Assembly: GCF_003330845.1 (NCBI RefSeq)
Contig: NZ_CP026121.1
Coordinates: forward strand, 372,001-436,000
Reading direction: 5' to 3'
Source: Streptomyces sp. Go-475
Lineage (GTDB): Bacteria > Actinomycetota > Actinomycetes > Streptomycetales > Streptomycetaceae
DNA: 64,000 nucleotides
The notes beneath the pieces are model-generated. The model saw only the letters and a program-made list of their open reading frames with translations. It had not been told where the DNA came from and did no database searches. Below are positions 24,327 to 32,244 of the stretch, in pieces. Positions within the stretch are counted from its first letter, which is position 1; every line of letters starts with the position of its first letter. The position numbers and the translations under genes were made by a program.

Positions 24327-25007
24327 TCAGGCGTCGCGGCGCTCCGGCGGGAGGGGCGGTCGGGCCGGATCCGCGGCCGCGATGAGCTGGCGCAGCGCGC
24401 CGTAGTAGACCTCGTGGTCGGTCACCGCGGGCACGATCGCGGCGAGGTTGCCGCTCAGCACCGGGAACTCCTCCGGGTCGAGGGCGGCCAGGGCGGTCCG
24501 GGTGGCCGTCCGCGCGGCCTTGGCGTCGCCGTGGTCGACGAAGCCCGCGCTGCCGAGGGTGAGCAGATACATGCGCCGGTAGGCCGTGATCGCCTCCTCG
24601 GGGCTCATGCCGGCGGCGAGGCTGTCGGCGAGCTGCGGCTCTACCAGGCGGGCCAGCAGGTGCGGCCCGAGCCAGGGCCGCGTACCCCGCAGGGCGAGCA
24701 GCCCCGGGCGTTGTGCCAGCAGCCGGTAGAGCGCGGTGAACCTGACCTCGGTGGCGGTGGCCCAGTCGGTGCCCGGCTGCGTCTCGGGCAGCTGGGCGGC
24801 CAGGTGGTCCAGGCACAGGTCCAGCAGTCCGGCGAGATCGACGCACCGGCGCTGAAGCGAGGCGAGGGAGATCTCCAGCCGCGCCGCCAGCGCCCGGAAC
24901 GTCAGGGCTTCCGGACCGCCCTCGTCGACGAGGAGCAGGGCGGTCTCGGCGATGCGGTCCGGGGTGGCGCGATCCAGGGAGGGCGAGTGACGGGGCATGC
25001 GAGTCAT
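24327..25007 (-). CDS. TetR-family transcriptional regulator
   Basis: 226 residues. The N-terminal helix-turn-helix is TetR-like but divergent in the recognition helix: RIAETALLLVDEGGPEALTFRALAARLEISLASLQRRCVDLAGL. The C-terminal region has a plausible TetR_C ligand pocket. The start is either 25007 or the ATG at 24998; neither has a good ribosome site. GTAC-G-GTAC lies immediately upstream, so the transcript may be nearly leaderless and the regulator may sit on its own start. It precedes ltaE on the same strand and is divergent from the phosphatase gene; either may be its target. Confidence 0.78.
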   Translation of the reverse strand: MTRMPRHSPSLDRATPDRIAETALLLVDEGGPEALTFRALAARLEISLASLQRRCVDLAGLLDLCLDHLAAQLPETQPGTDWATATEVRFTALYRLLAQRPGLLALRGTRPWLGPHLLARLVEPQLADSLAAGMSPEEAITAYRRMYLLTLGSAGFVDHGDAKAARTATRTALAALDPEEFPVLSGNLAAIVPAVTDHEVYYGALRQLIAAADPARPPLPPERRDA

Positions 25008-25230
25008 CGTACGGTACGCTGTATCGCTCGTTCACGGCAGGAGCCTGACCCGGCACGTCGAGAGCGAGACAGTGGCGGAGCTGCTGCCGGCCGAGGGGCT
25101 GACCGTGGCGGGACGCGCTCCGGCGCGCCGTCGCCCCGCCGTCTGTCCGCCGGACTGATGACGCTGACGGCCGGGGCATCCCGCGACCTGTACAACGTAC
25201 GGAGAGATCCCCCTCTGTCCGGGAGTCCCC

Positions 25231-26352
25231 ATGGCCCGTATCCGCCGCACACGATCCGTCGACGCCCTGGACGCCATCGAGCCCCCGGACACCATCCAGG
25301 TGCTCGTCGGCGTGGTGTCGGTGACGGTCCTGGTGGAGTTCCTCGGCCTGGTCTCCGGATCCGAGGTGTGGCTCCTCGGGCTGCTGGTCTTCCTGCCGGG
25401 CACGGCGTCGGCGCTGTGCACGGTCCGGCAGACGGCCTTCGTCGCCGTGTGGACCACGCTCGTCGTCCTGTTCACCCTGCTGGTGCGGGGCGCCGAGGTG
25501 GGCCGGTGGCTCGACCGGGCCCTGCTGGTCCTGCTCACCCTCGCCCTGGGCGCGGCCTCCGTCTACGCCTGCCGCCGGCGCCTCGGACGCGAGCACGAGA
25601 TGCTCCGCCTGCGCTCCACCGCCGCGGCGATGCAGCGGCACATCCTGCACCCCCTTCCCGTCCTGACCGACGACGTCCTCGTCAACGGCGTCTACGAGCC
25701 CCTGCAGGAGGACCGTCTCGTCGGCGGCGACATCTACGACGTGGTGGACTCGCCCTGGGGCAGCCGCGTGCTGATCGGGGACGTGCAGGGCAAGGGCCTG
25801 GCGGCCGTCGGCGCCGCGTTCGCCGTCATCGGGGCCTTCCGGGAGGCGGCCTACCGCGAGCCCACGCTCACCGCGCTGGTCGACGCCCTCGACGCCGCGG
25901 TGGTCCGCCACAACTCCCACGCGGAACAGACCGGTGACGACGAGCGCTTCGTGACCGCGCTCGTCGTCGGCGTGGACGCCGGACCGGAGGCGCAGATCGT
26001 CAACTGCGGGCACGTCCCGCCCCGGCTGGTGCGGGACGGCGTCGTCTCCACACCGCCGCTGGACTCCGGCGTCCCGCTCGGTCTCGCCGAGCTGGCGGAC
26101 GCGCCCACGACGGTCAACTGGTGTGCGTTCCCGGAGGGTTCGACGCTGCTGCTGACCACCGACGGGCTCGACGAGACCCGGTCCGCCGACGGCACGTTCT
26201 ACCCGGTCGAGGAACGGCTGACCGGGCACCTCGGCCTCTCCCCCGCCGAACTGCCCCGGGCCCTGTACGAGGACGCCCGCGCGTTCGCCGCCGACGACGG
26301 CGGGCACGACGACGTCGCCGTCCTGACCGTCCGCCGCTCTCCCCACCGCTGA
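25231..26352 (+). CDS. Membrane-anchored PP2C-type (SpoIIE/RsbU-like) serine phosphatase
   Basis: 373 residues, GGGAG ribosome site. The N-terminal 110 residues contain three to four transmembrane helices. The cytosolic PP2C domain follows a short coil (REHEMLRLRSTAAAMQRHILHPLP): GGDIYDV and GDVQGKG supply metal-binding aspartates, then NCGHVPP, TTDGLDETR and GGHDDVAVL. RsbU-like phosphatases dephosphorylate anti-sigma antagonists (STAS proteins). No STAS or anti-sigma gene is adjacent. The membrane part suggests it senses an envelope signal. A stretch of about 100 bp upstream (25033-25155) reads as open but has no recognisable product. Confidence 0.87.
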   Translation: MARIRRTRSVDALDAIEPPDTIQVLVGVVSVTVLVEFLGLVSGSEVWLLGLLVFLPGTASALCTVRQTAFVAVWTTLVVLFTLLVRGAEVGRWLDRALLVLLTLALGAASVYACRRRLGREHEMLRLRSTAAAMQRHILHPLPVLTDDVLVNGVYEPLQEDRLVGGDIYDVVDSPWGSRVLIGDVQGKGLAAVGAAFAVIGAFREAAYREPTLTALVDALDAAVVRHNSHAEQTGDDERFVTALVVGVDAGPEAQIVNCGHVPPRLVRDGVVSTPPLDSGVPLGLAELADAPTTVNWCAFPEGSTLLLTTDGLDETRSADGTFYPVEERLTGHLGLSPAELPRALYEDARAFAADDGGHDDVAVLTVRRSPHR

Positions 26353-26373
26353 CCGGCGGCTCCACGCCGGCCG

Positions 26374-26631
26374 TCACCCGCCGATGACCTCGGCGGTCCG
26401 GCCCGCCGGCTCGACGAGGTTGGGCGAGTCGGCGCGCTGCTCCTGGTCGAAGGCGACCGCGTCGAACGCCGGGTCGGCCGGCGCGCTGTCCGGCGGGAAG
26501 GCCAGGACGACGAAGCGCGTGCCGCCCGGCGCCGGGAGCAGGCTGGTGAACTCCCGGCCGCGCGGGATCGGTCCGTCGCTGACCACGACCGACCTGCCGT
26601 TCCCGTCATGGCCGGTGACGACTTTGCGCAT
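26374..26631 (-). CDS. Short cupin-family N-terminal remnant or small protein
   Basis: 85 residues with a good ribosome site (GGGGGA). The N-terminus (MRKVVTGHDGNGRSVVVSDG, then PGGTRFVVLAFPP) is that of a common actinobacterial cupin family of about 170 residues, in which the same prelude is followed by a DTVDYGVVLSGE-type beta barrel. Here the frame stops after LVEPAGRTAEVIGG, with no barrel, 21 bp short of the phosphatase stop on the other strand. It is most likely a gene that lost its 3' half. Function is doubtful. Confidence 0.55.
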   Translation of the reverse strand: MRKVVTGHDGNGRSVVVSDGPIPRGREFTSLLPAPGGTRFVVLAFPPDSAPADPAFDAVAFDQEQRADSPNLVEPAGRTAEVIGG

Positions 26632-26808
26632 ACGCCTGTCCCCCGTGTCCTCCGTACGCGTAGGCCGATCCTCTCCCCCGCCGACCCCCTCGGGCAGTGG
26701 GGGCAGGGCACCGCCGGACTCGCCCGACTCGGCCGAGACCGTCAGGGCTCCCAGTCGACGTACCGGACGTACTCCCCGGCCAGTGGGGTCCGCCGCTGGC
26801 GGTGCCGG

Positions 26809-27393
26809 TCAGGTCGTCCCGGCGGGGCCCGGCGGCAGGTGGACCGTCATGACCAGGTGGCACGTCCCGGTACCGGCACCGCGGTAGGTGTGCGGGGTGT
26901 CTCCGTCGAACGTGGCGGTCTGGCCGGCTTCCACGGTGTGTTCGGTGCCGTCGACGATCAGGGTCATCCGGCCGGAGGTGACACTGACGGTCTCCACGAC
27001 TCCGGGCTGGTGGGGGTGGCTGGGGTACTCCTCGTCCGGCTCCAGGCGCCAGCGCCAGACCTCGACCGGGGCCGGGCCCGAGGTGGTCAGCACGAGCCGG
27101 GCCTCGCCGCCCCGTTCTCCGGTCCACAGCGGTGCGACGGCGTCGGCGGCCACGACGCGGACGCGGCCTTCGGCGGGTCCCTGCATCAGGGCGGACACCG
27201 GGACACCGAGGGTGTCGGCCAGCCGGACCAGTGTGGCCAGATTGGGATTGCCCTGGGCTTTCTCCAGCGCCACCAGGGCCCCCTTGCTGACCTGGGCACG
27301 GCGGCCGAGTTCCTCCAGGGACAGGCCCGCGCGGGTGCGGGCGGCCCGGACGTTGTGCGCGACCGTCCGCAGGGCTGCGCCCGTCTCGACCAT
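26809..27393 (-). CDS. XRE-family regulator with C-terminal cupin domain
   Basis: 194 residues, ribosome site GGAGAGAG. Residues 10-65 are a Xre helix-turn-helix (VRAARTRAGLSLEELGRRAQVSKGALVALEKAQGNPNLATLVRLADTLGV). Residues about 115-185 form a cupin-2 barrel (PHQPGVVETVSVTSGRMTLIVDGTEHTVEAGQTATFDGDTPHTY) that binds a small ligand. Such HTH-cupin proteins usually repress an adjacent divergent gene, here the B3/B4 domain gene. Three CGGTCGTT repeats at 21-22 bp intervals lie in the shared intergenic region and are the likely operators. Confidence 0.88.
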   Translation of the reverse strand: MVETGAALRTVAHNVRAARTRAGLSLEELGRRAQVSKGALVALEKAQGNPNLATLVRLADTLGVPVSALMQGPAEGRVRVVAADAVAPLWTGERGGEARLVLTTSGPAPVEVWRWRLEPDEEYPSHPHQPGVVETVSVTSGRMTLIVDGTEHTVEAGQTATFDGDTPHTYRGAGTGTCHLVMTVHLPPGPAGTT

Positions 27394-27433
27394 CTGCTCT
27401 CTCCTCGCCGACAGGTCACCGGAATGCACCGTG

Positions 27434-27484
27434 CGGTCGTTCGGTTGACAGGGGTCGGTCGTTACGTTGTACCTTGCGGTCGTT
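27434..27484. promoter_or_regulatory. Three phased CGGTCGTT repeats over the promoter of the B3/B4 gene
   Basis: CGGTCGTT occurs at 27434-27441, 27456-27463 and 27477-27484, spaced 22 and 21 bp, so on one face of the helix. A TTGACA (-35-like, 27445-27450) and TACCTT (-10-like, 27470-27475) lie between the repeats. Bound repressor would cover the promoter. Confidence 0.65.
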
Positions 27485-27550
27485 CTGAAGATACCAGGGG
27501 GAGAATATCGCGCCGCCCCACCGCACGCCCACCGGAACGGAAACCCCGCC

Positions 27551-28258
27551 ATGCCCGCCTTCCGCATCGCCCCCGCCGTCGCGGACGCCTTCCCCGACAC
27601 CCTCATCGCCCTGGTCACCGCCACCGGCCTGCGCGGCCACGCGCCTTGGCCCCACACCGCCACCGCCCTGGACGAACTGGAGCGGCGGCTCGCCGACGGC
27701 ACCTGGCAGCCCGCCGACGAGAACGATCCCCGCGTCGAGGCCTGGCACACTGCCTACCGCTCCTTCGGCACCAACCCGCGCCGCGTCCGCCCCAGCGTCG
27801 ACGCGCTCGGCCGCCGCCTCGCCAAGAAGGGAACGCTGCCGCGCGTCAACCCGGCCGTCGACTCCTACAACGCCGTCTCCGTCCGCCACGGCCTGCCCGC
27901 CGGCGCCTTCGACCTGGACCAGGTCACCGGCGACGTGGACATCCGCCACGCGGACGGCACCGAGACCTTCACCCCGCTCGGCGAACCCGGCACCGTCGAG
28001 AACCCCAGGCCCGGCGAGATCGTCTACGCGGACAGCACCGGCGTCCTGACGCGTCACTGGAACCACCGCGACGCCCACCGCACCCGCGTCACCGCGGACT
28101 CCACCCACGTCGCCTTCGTCCTGGAAACGCTCCGCGCCACCTCCGACGGCCACCTCCTGAGGACCGCGGCGGAGGAACTGCGGGGCCTGCTCGCCCCGCA
28201 CGCCGGCCAGACCACCGTGCACTACCTCAGCCCGGCACAGCCCCAGGCCACCACCTGA
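27551..28258 (+). CDS. B3/B4 tRNA-binding-domain protein
   Basis: 235 residues. The protein is a free-standing B3/B4 domain, the fold found in the beta subunit of phenylalanyl-tRNA synthetase, with AWHTAYRSFGTNPRRVRPSVDALGRRLAKKGTLPRVNPAVDSYNAVSVRHGLPAGAFD as its most conserved stretch. Stand-alone copies are common in bacteria and are suspected to edit mischarged amino acids or bind amino acids, but the role is unproven. It faces the XRE-cupin regulator across a 157-bp region with phased operators, a pairing seen in many actinobacteria. Its ribosome site is weak, so the start is less certain than the product. Confidence 0.83.
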   Translation: MPAFRIAPAVADAFPDTLIALVTATGLRGHAPWPHTATALDELERRLADGTWQPADENDPRVEAWHTAYRSFGTNPRRVRPSVDALGRRLAKKGTLPRVNPAVDSYNAVSVRHGLPAGAFDLDQVTGDVDIRHADGTETFTPLGEPGTVENPRPGEIVYADSTGVLTRHWNHRDAHRTRVTADSTHVAFVLETLRATSDGHLLRTAAEELRGLLAPHAGQTTVHYLSPAQPQATT

Positions 28259-28341
28259 GCCCGCGCACGGGGCCGGAGTGTCCTCCGGTGCTGTTGGTAC
28301 GCTCGTGAAGTGAGGTGTACAAGCTCGTCGTGATACCCGGG

Positions 28342-29028
28342 ATGTCGTCAGCGAAGCAGCGCTTCGGGCGTGTGCGCGGTTGGTCTGCCGTGGTCGCCGC
28401 TGTGGCGGGCGCACTGGTCCTGAGTTCCTGCGCGGGCGGGAAGGGCACGGTGGACGACGGCCCGGCCGCGTCGCTGACACCCCCGGCGAAACCGGAGCCA
28501 CTGTGGCCCGGCTACACCCCTCCTGCCACGCCCGGCCAGAACGCGCCGTACGAGGATCGGTACGCGCCGATCGTCGGCGTGCGGGTCTCGACGCCCGTGA
28601 GCCGCGCCGACGCCTGGAAACTGGTGGCGGCGGACACCAATCTGTCCTCCTACTTCCGCCGAGCCGCGGGCGCCTGTGCCGGTGCGGCGAGGGAGGAGTG
28701 TCCCCGGATGCGGCCGGTGGCGAACCGGGATCTCACGGGGGACGGCGAGGCCGAAGCGGTGGTGGCGCTGGACGATCCCGTCGACTCCCGGACCCTTCTG
28801 GAGGTCTACATGATCAACGGTCCGGCGGACGTCCGTCCCGTTCTGTCGACGTGGTTGCCGCTGGGCACCACGGCGTCCACGGTCGGCAGGGAGCTGCTGG
28901 TGACGTCGTCGGACCCCGGCACGCGCACCACCACGGTCAGCCGCTACCGCTGGAACGGAGAGATCCTGTCCCTGCGCGACGCCACCCGGTCGGACCGGAC
29001 CGACCTTCCCGAGCCGGGGGCGTCGTGA
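28342..29028 (+). CDS. CseA-like lipoprotein
   Basis: 228 residues from the ATG at 28342. A GTG at 28315 would add nine residues and is also possible. The N-terminus is a lipoprotein signal: basic residues, a hydrophobic helix, and lipobox LSSC. The mature part begins with a Pro-rich linker, then a domain with DAWKLVAADTNLSSYFRRAAGACAG and RDLTGDGEAEAVVALDD, the latter resembling an FG-GAP/Ca-binding turn. Its position in front of a response regulator and histidine kinase, with 4-bp overlap, matches cseA-cseB-cseC of Streptomyces coelicolor, where the lipoprotein damps the kinase. No sigE gene precedes it here. Confidence 0.75.
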   Translation: MSSAKQRFGRVRGWSAVVAAVAGALVLSSCAGGKGTVDDGPAASLTPPAKPEPLWPGYTPPATPGQNAPYEDRYAPIVGVRVSTPVSRADAWKLVAADTNLSSYFRRAAGACAGAAREECPRMRPVANRDLTGDGEAEAVVALDDPVDSRTLLEVYMINGPADVRPVLSTWLPLGTTASTVGRELLVTSSDPGTRTTTVSRYRWNGEILSLRDATRSDRTDLPEPGAS

Positions 29029-29768
29029 CGTCGCACGCCTCCGGCACGCCGGTCGAGGCCCGCCTGTTGCTGGTGGAGGACGACGAGGTGATCCGTGACA
29101 TGCTCCAGGTGTCGCTGGAGCGCTACGGCTTCACCGTGTTCTCCGCCGGGGACGGGCTGACGGGGTTGGAGCTGTTCCGCGAGCTCCGGCCCGATCTTCT
29201 GCTGCTGGACGTGATGCTGCCCGAACTCGACGGGATCGGCCTGTGCCGCCGGGTCCGGGAGACGAGTACCGTGCCGATCCTGATGATGTCCGCCCGGGGC
29301 GACTCCCTCGATGTCGTCTCCGGTCTGGAGTCGGGAGCCGACGACTACGTCGTCAAGCCGTGCGAGAGCTCGGTCGTCGTGGCCCGGATCCGGTCACTGC
29401 TGCGGCGGGTCTCCTACGCGGCCCAGGCCTCCCCCGAGGGGAACGGGCGACCGTCCCCGGCATCGGAGCAGGCCGGCTCGGAACGGCTGTTGCGGTTCGG
29501 TGAGCTGTGCATCGACACCGACGGGATGGAGGTGACCCGGGCGGGCGCGCCGGTCGCCCTGACCCCGACCGAGCTGCGTCTGCTGCTGGAGTTCGCCGCG
29601 CACGCGGGCACGGTGCTGGACCGGGGCACCCTGCTGCGACGGGTGTGGGAACACGAGTGGGACCACGACACCCGGGTGGTCGACCTGCATGTGCAGCGGC
29701 TGCGCGCGAAGATCGGCGGCGGGTACATCGAGACGGTGCGTGGCTTCGGCTACAAGATGCGCCGATGA
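29025..29768 (+). CDS. OmpR/PhoB-family response regulator, CseB-like
   Basis: 247 residues, GTG start inside the lipoprotein stop (GTGA). The receiver domain (13-128) has acidic pocket E18/D19/D20, phospho-acceptor D62 in LLLLDVMLPELDG, Ser/Thr switch in MMSA and conserved Lys111-Pro112, followed by Cys113 where Phe is usual. After a Ser/Pro/Gly linker of about 25 residues comes a winged helix (150-247) with LTPTELRLLLEFAAHAGTVLDR and VVDLHVQRLRAKIG. Close in wording to CseB, which activates the envelope-stress sigma factor gene sigE on cell-wall damage. Targets here may include the downstream LCP and acyltransferase genes. Confidence 0.9.
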   Translation: MTSHASGTPVEARLLLVEDDEVIRDMLQVSLERYGFTVFSAGDGLTGLELFRELRPDLLLLDVMLPELDGIGLCRRVRETSTVPILMMSARGDSLDVVSGLESGADDYVVKPCESSVVVARIRSLLRRVSYAAQASPEGNGRPSPASEQAGSERLLRFGELCIDTDGMEVTRAGAPVALTPTELRLLLEFAAHAGTVLDRGTLLRRVWEHEWDHDTRVVDLHVQRLRAKIGGGYIETVRGFGYKMRR

Positions 29769-30994
29769 ACCTCCGGTGGCGCATCGGCACGCTGGTCGTC
29801 TCCACGACGGCCGCCGCGGTGGCGTGCGTGGGCGTATGGGTGCATGTGGACGCCTACGACCGGGAGTTGAAGCAGGCCCGGTCAGCCGTCCGCACGGATC
29901 TCGACCGGGCCGCGTCGGTCTACGCCCGGACCGGTGAGGTACGCGGGACGGGTGCCCGCCTGGACGCCGAGCTCCCCGAGGGGCTGGCAGGGCTGGTACG
30001 CCGCGGGCATCACGGCACGGAACTGGTCGACGGGCCGCGGGGGCGACAGATGTGGGCGGCCCGCCCGGCCGGTGACCGGACGCTGTCGGTGACCGCGGAC
30101 GTGGAGCCGACGCTGCGCGACCTGGAGGCGCTGGACGCGAGCATCGCCGTGGCCGGGGCGCTGACCTCCGGGGTGCTGCTGCCGGCCGGCGCCTTCACCG
30201 CCTCCCGCCTGAGCCGGCGCCTGCGGCTCGCGGCGGCCACGGCGACGCGGATCAGCCAGGGCGAGCTCGACGCGCGGATCGGCGTACCCGAACGGCCCCG
30301 GGACGAGATCGACGAGATCTCGCACGCCGTGGACACCATGGCGGCGGCCTTGCAGTCCCGCCTGCTGACGGAGCAGAGGTTCACCGCCGACGTCGCCCAC
30401 GAGCTGCGTACGCCCCTGATGGGGCTGCTGACGGCGGCCGAGAACCTGCCCGAGGGACGGATCACCGACCACGTGCGCGAGCGGGTGCGGGCCCTGTGCT
30501 CCCTGACCGACGATCTGCTGGAGATCTCCCGGCTGGACAGCGGCGCCGAGGAACCCGACCTGTCCGCCTGGTCCTTGCGCCTGCTGGTCCAACAGGCCGT
30601 GGCGCGCGCCGACTTCCCGGTCCGCGTGGACCCGGTGGAGGACGGACACACGGCCACGCTGGTCCGCACCGACCCACGTCGGTTGAACCGTATCCTCGCC
30701 AATCTGCTGGCCAACGCGCACCGGCACGGCCGGCCCCCGGTGGAGGTCGCCGTCACGGCGACCTCGGTGACCGTGCGCGACCACGGGCGGGGATACCCCG
30801 AGGAGCTTTTGACCGATGGTCCCCAGCGTTTCCGCTCGCACGCTCCGGAACGCGGCACAGGACACGGACTGGGGCTGACCATCGCCCTGGGGCAGGCGGA
30901 GGTGATCGGCGCCCGGCTCCGGTTCGGCAACGCGCCCGACGGCGGCGCCGAGGCCGTTCTCACTCTGCCCGCGGCCCCTGACGAGCCCCTGTAA
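29765..30994 (+). CDS. Sensor histidine kinase, CseC-like
   Basis: 409 residues, ATGA overlap with the response regulator. A first transmembrane helix (about 8-28), an outer sensor loop of about 95 residues, a second helix (126-146), and a HAMP linker are followed by the HisKA domain with phospho-accepting His212 in FTADVAHELRTPL. The ATPase domain shows the N box (RILANLLANAHRHG), G1 (VRDHGRGYP) and G2 (GTGHGLGLTIA). Such kinases with short outer loops often sense wall perturbation, as CseC does for lysozyme and glycopeptides. The loop sequence itself gives no ligand clue. It completes the three-gene overlapping operon. Confidence 0.9.
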   Translation: MNLRWRIGTLVVSTTAAAVACVGVWVHVDAYDRELKQARSAVRTDLDRAASVYARTGEVRGTGARLDAELPEGLAGLVRRGHHGTELVDGPRGRQMWAARPAGDRTLSVTADVEPTLRDLEALDASIAVAGALTSGVLLPAGAFTASRLSRRLRLAAATATRISQGELDARIGVPERPRDEIDEISHAVDTMAAALQSRLLTEQRFTADVAHELRTPLMGLLTAAENLPEGRITDHVRERVRALCSLTDDLLEISRLDSGAEEPDLSAWSLRLLVQQAVARADFPVRVDPVEDGHTATLVRTDPRRLNRILANLLANAHRHGRPPVEVAVTATSVTVRDHGRGYPEELLTDGPQRFRSHAPERGTGHGLGLTIALGQAEVIGARLRFGNAPDGGAEAVLTLPAAPDEPL

Positions 30995-31152
30995 CCCGCG
31001 GCGAACTCTCGCCGGTACAGAACAGATACACAACGGAGCGGGTTTCGATCGCCCGCGGACGGCCGCCGGAGGCAGGCCGTAGACCTGCGCGATCGACCAT
31101 CGGCAGCACCCACCGCGAAGCACGTTCGCGGGCTGTCCGAATGGGAGAGCGC

Positions 31153-32244
31153 ATGACCGACCCACGCCTTCCGGTCCGTGAGCCGCGCCGGCACGCCAGA
31201 GACCCCTCGACGCACCGGCGACGAACCACGGCCCGCCCGGCCCCCCGGGGCCGGTCCCGCCGCCGGACACGCCGGCTCCTGGTGACGACGACCGTCTTCG
31301 TCGCCCTCGTGGCGGCCGGCGCCGCCTTCGCCTACCAGAACCTCGACGGCAACATCGACTCACAGGACGTCGACGGGCAGTTGAACGCCGGATCCCGACC
31401 GGACCGGCAGGCACCGGGAGCGGTGAACGTGCTGCTGCTCGGCTCGGACTCCCGGTCGGGGGCGAACAGCGAGTACGGCCGCGACGAAGGCGGCGCCCGC
31501 TCCGACACCGCCATGGTCGTCCACCTCGCCGACGGCCGCAGGAGCGCATCGGTGATCAGCCTCCCCCGGGACACCCTGATCGACCGGCCCGCCTGCGCCA
31601 CCGGGTCCGGTCTCGTACCGGCCGCGAAATCCGTCATGTTCAACTCCGCCTTCTCCGTCGGCGGCATGGCCTGCTCGGTCGCCACGGTCGAGCAGCTGTC
31701 CGGGCTGCGGATCGACCACGTCGTGGAGATCGACTTCACCGGATTCAAAAAGATGATCGACACGCTCGGCGGGGTCCGGGTGAATGTCCCGCAGGACATC
31801 GACGACCCCGACAGCCGCACCCACCTCCGCAAGGGCCCTCAGCGCCTGAACGGCGAGCAGGCCCTCGGGCTCGTACGCACCCGGCACGGCATCGGCGACG
31901 GCAGCGACCTCGGCCGCATCAAGCTCCAGCAGACCTTCATGAAGGCCCTGATCGGCCAGATACGCACCACCGACCTGCTGACGAACCCCGTGCGGCTCTA
32001 CCGGCTGCTCGACGACCTCACCAGCGCCGTCACCACGGACAAGGGCCTCGGCTCCCTGTCGTCGCTGACGTCCTTCGCCCGCTCCCTCGACGGCCTCGAC
32101 GCCGACCAGGTCGACTTCCGCACCCTGCCGGTCGCCCCCGCCCCGCACGACCCCAACCGGGTCGTCCCCGAGGAACCGAAGGCGAACGCCCTATGGAAAG
32201 CGCTCATCGAGGACCGGCCGCTGCCAGGAGGTGAGCAGTCGTGA
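31153..32244 (+). CDS. LCP-family (LytR-CpsA-Psr) glycopolymer ligase
   Basis: 363 residues from the ATG at 31153 (GGGAGA just upstream; an ATG at 31141 is less likely). A very basic N-terminus (HRRRTTARPAPRGRSRRRTRR) precedes one membrane helix (about 40-60). The outer LCP domain contains VNVLLLGSDSRSG, RSDTAMVVHLADGRRSASVISLPRDT and RTRHGIGDGSDLGRIKLQQTFMKAL, with the arginine and aspartate residues that bind the polyprenyl pyrophosphate of the donor. These enzymes attach teichoic or other anionic polymers to peptidoglycan. The GTGA overlap with the next gene and proximity to the Cse-like genes suggest coordinated wall modification. Confidence 0.88.
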   Translation: MTDPRLPVREPRRHARDPSTHRRRTTARPAPRGRSRRRTRRLLVTTTVFVALVAAGAAFAYQNLDGNIDSQDVDGQLNAGSRPDRQAPGAVNVLLLGSDSRSGANSEYGRDEGGARSDTAMVVHLADGRRSASVISLPRDTLIDRPACATGSGLVPAAKSVMFNSAFSVGGMACSVATVEQLSGLRIDHVVEIDFTGFKKMIDTLGGVRVNVPQDIDDPDSRTHLRKGPQRLNGEQALGLVRTRHGIGDGSDLGRIKLQQTFMKALIGQIRTTDLLTNPVRLYRLLDDLTSAVTTDKGLGSLSSLTSFARSLDGLDADQVDFRTLPVAPAPHDPNRVVPEEPKANALWKALIEDRPLPGGEQS

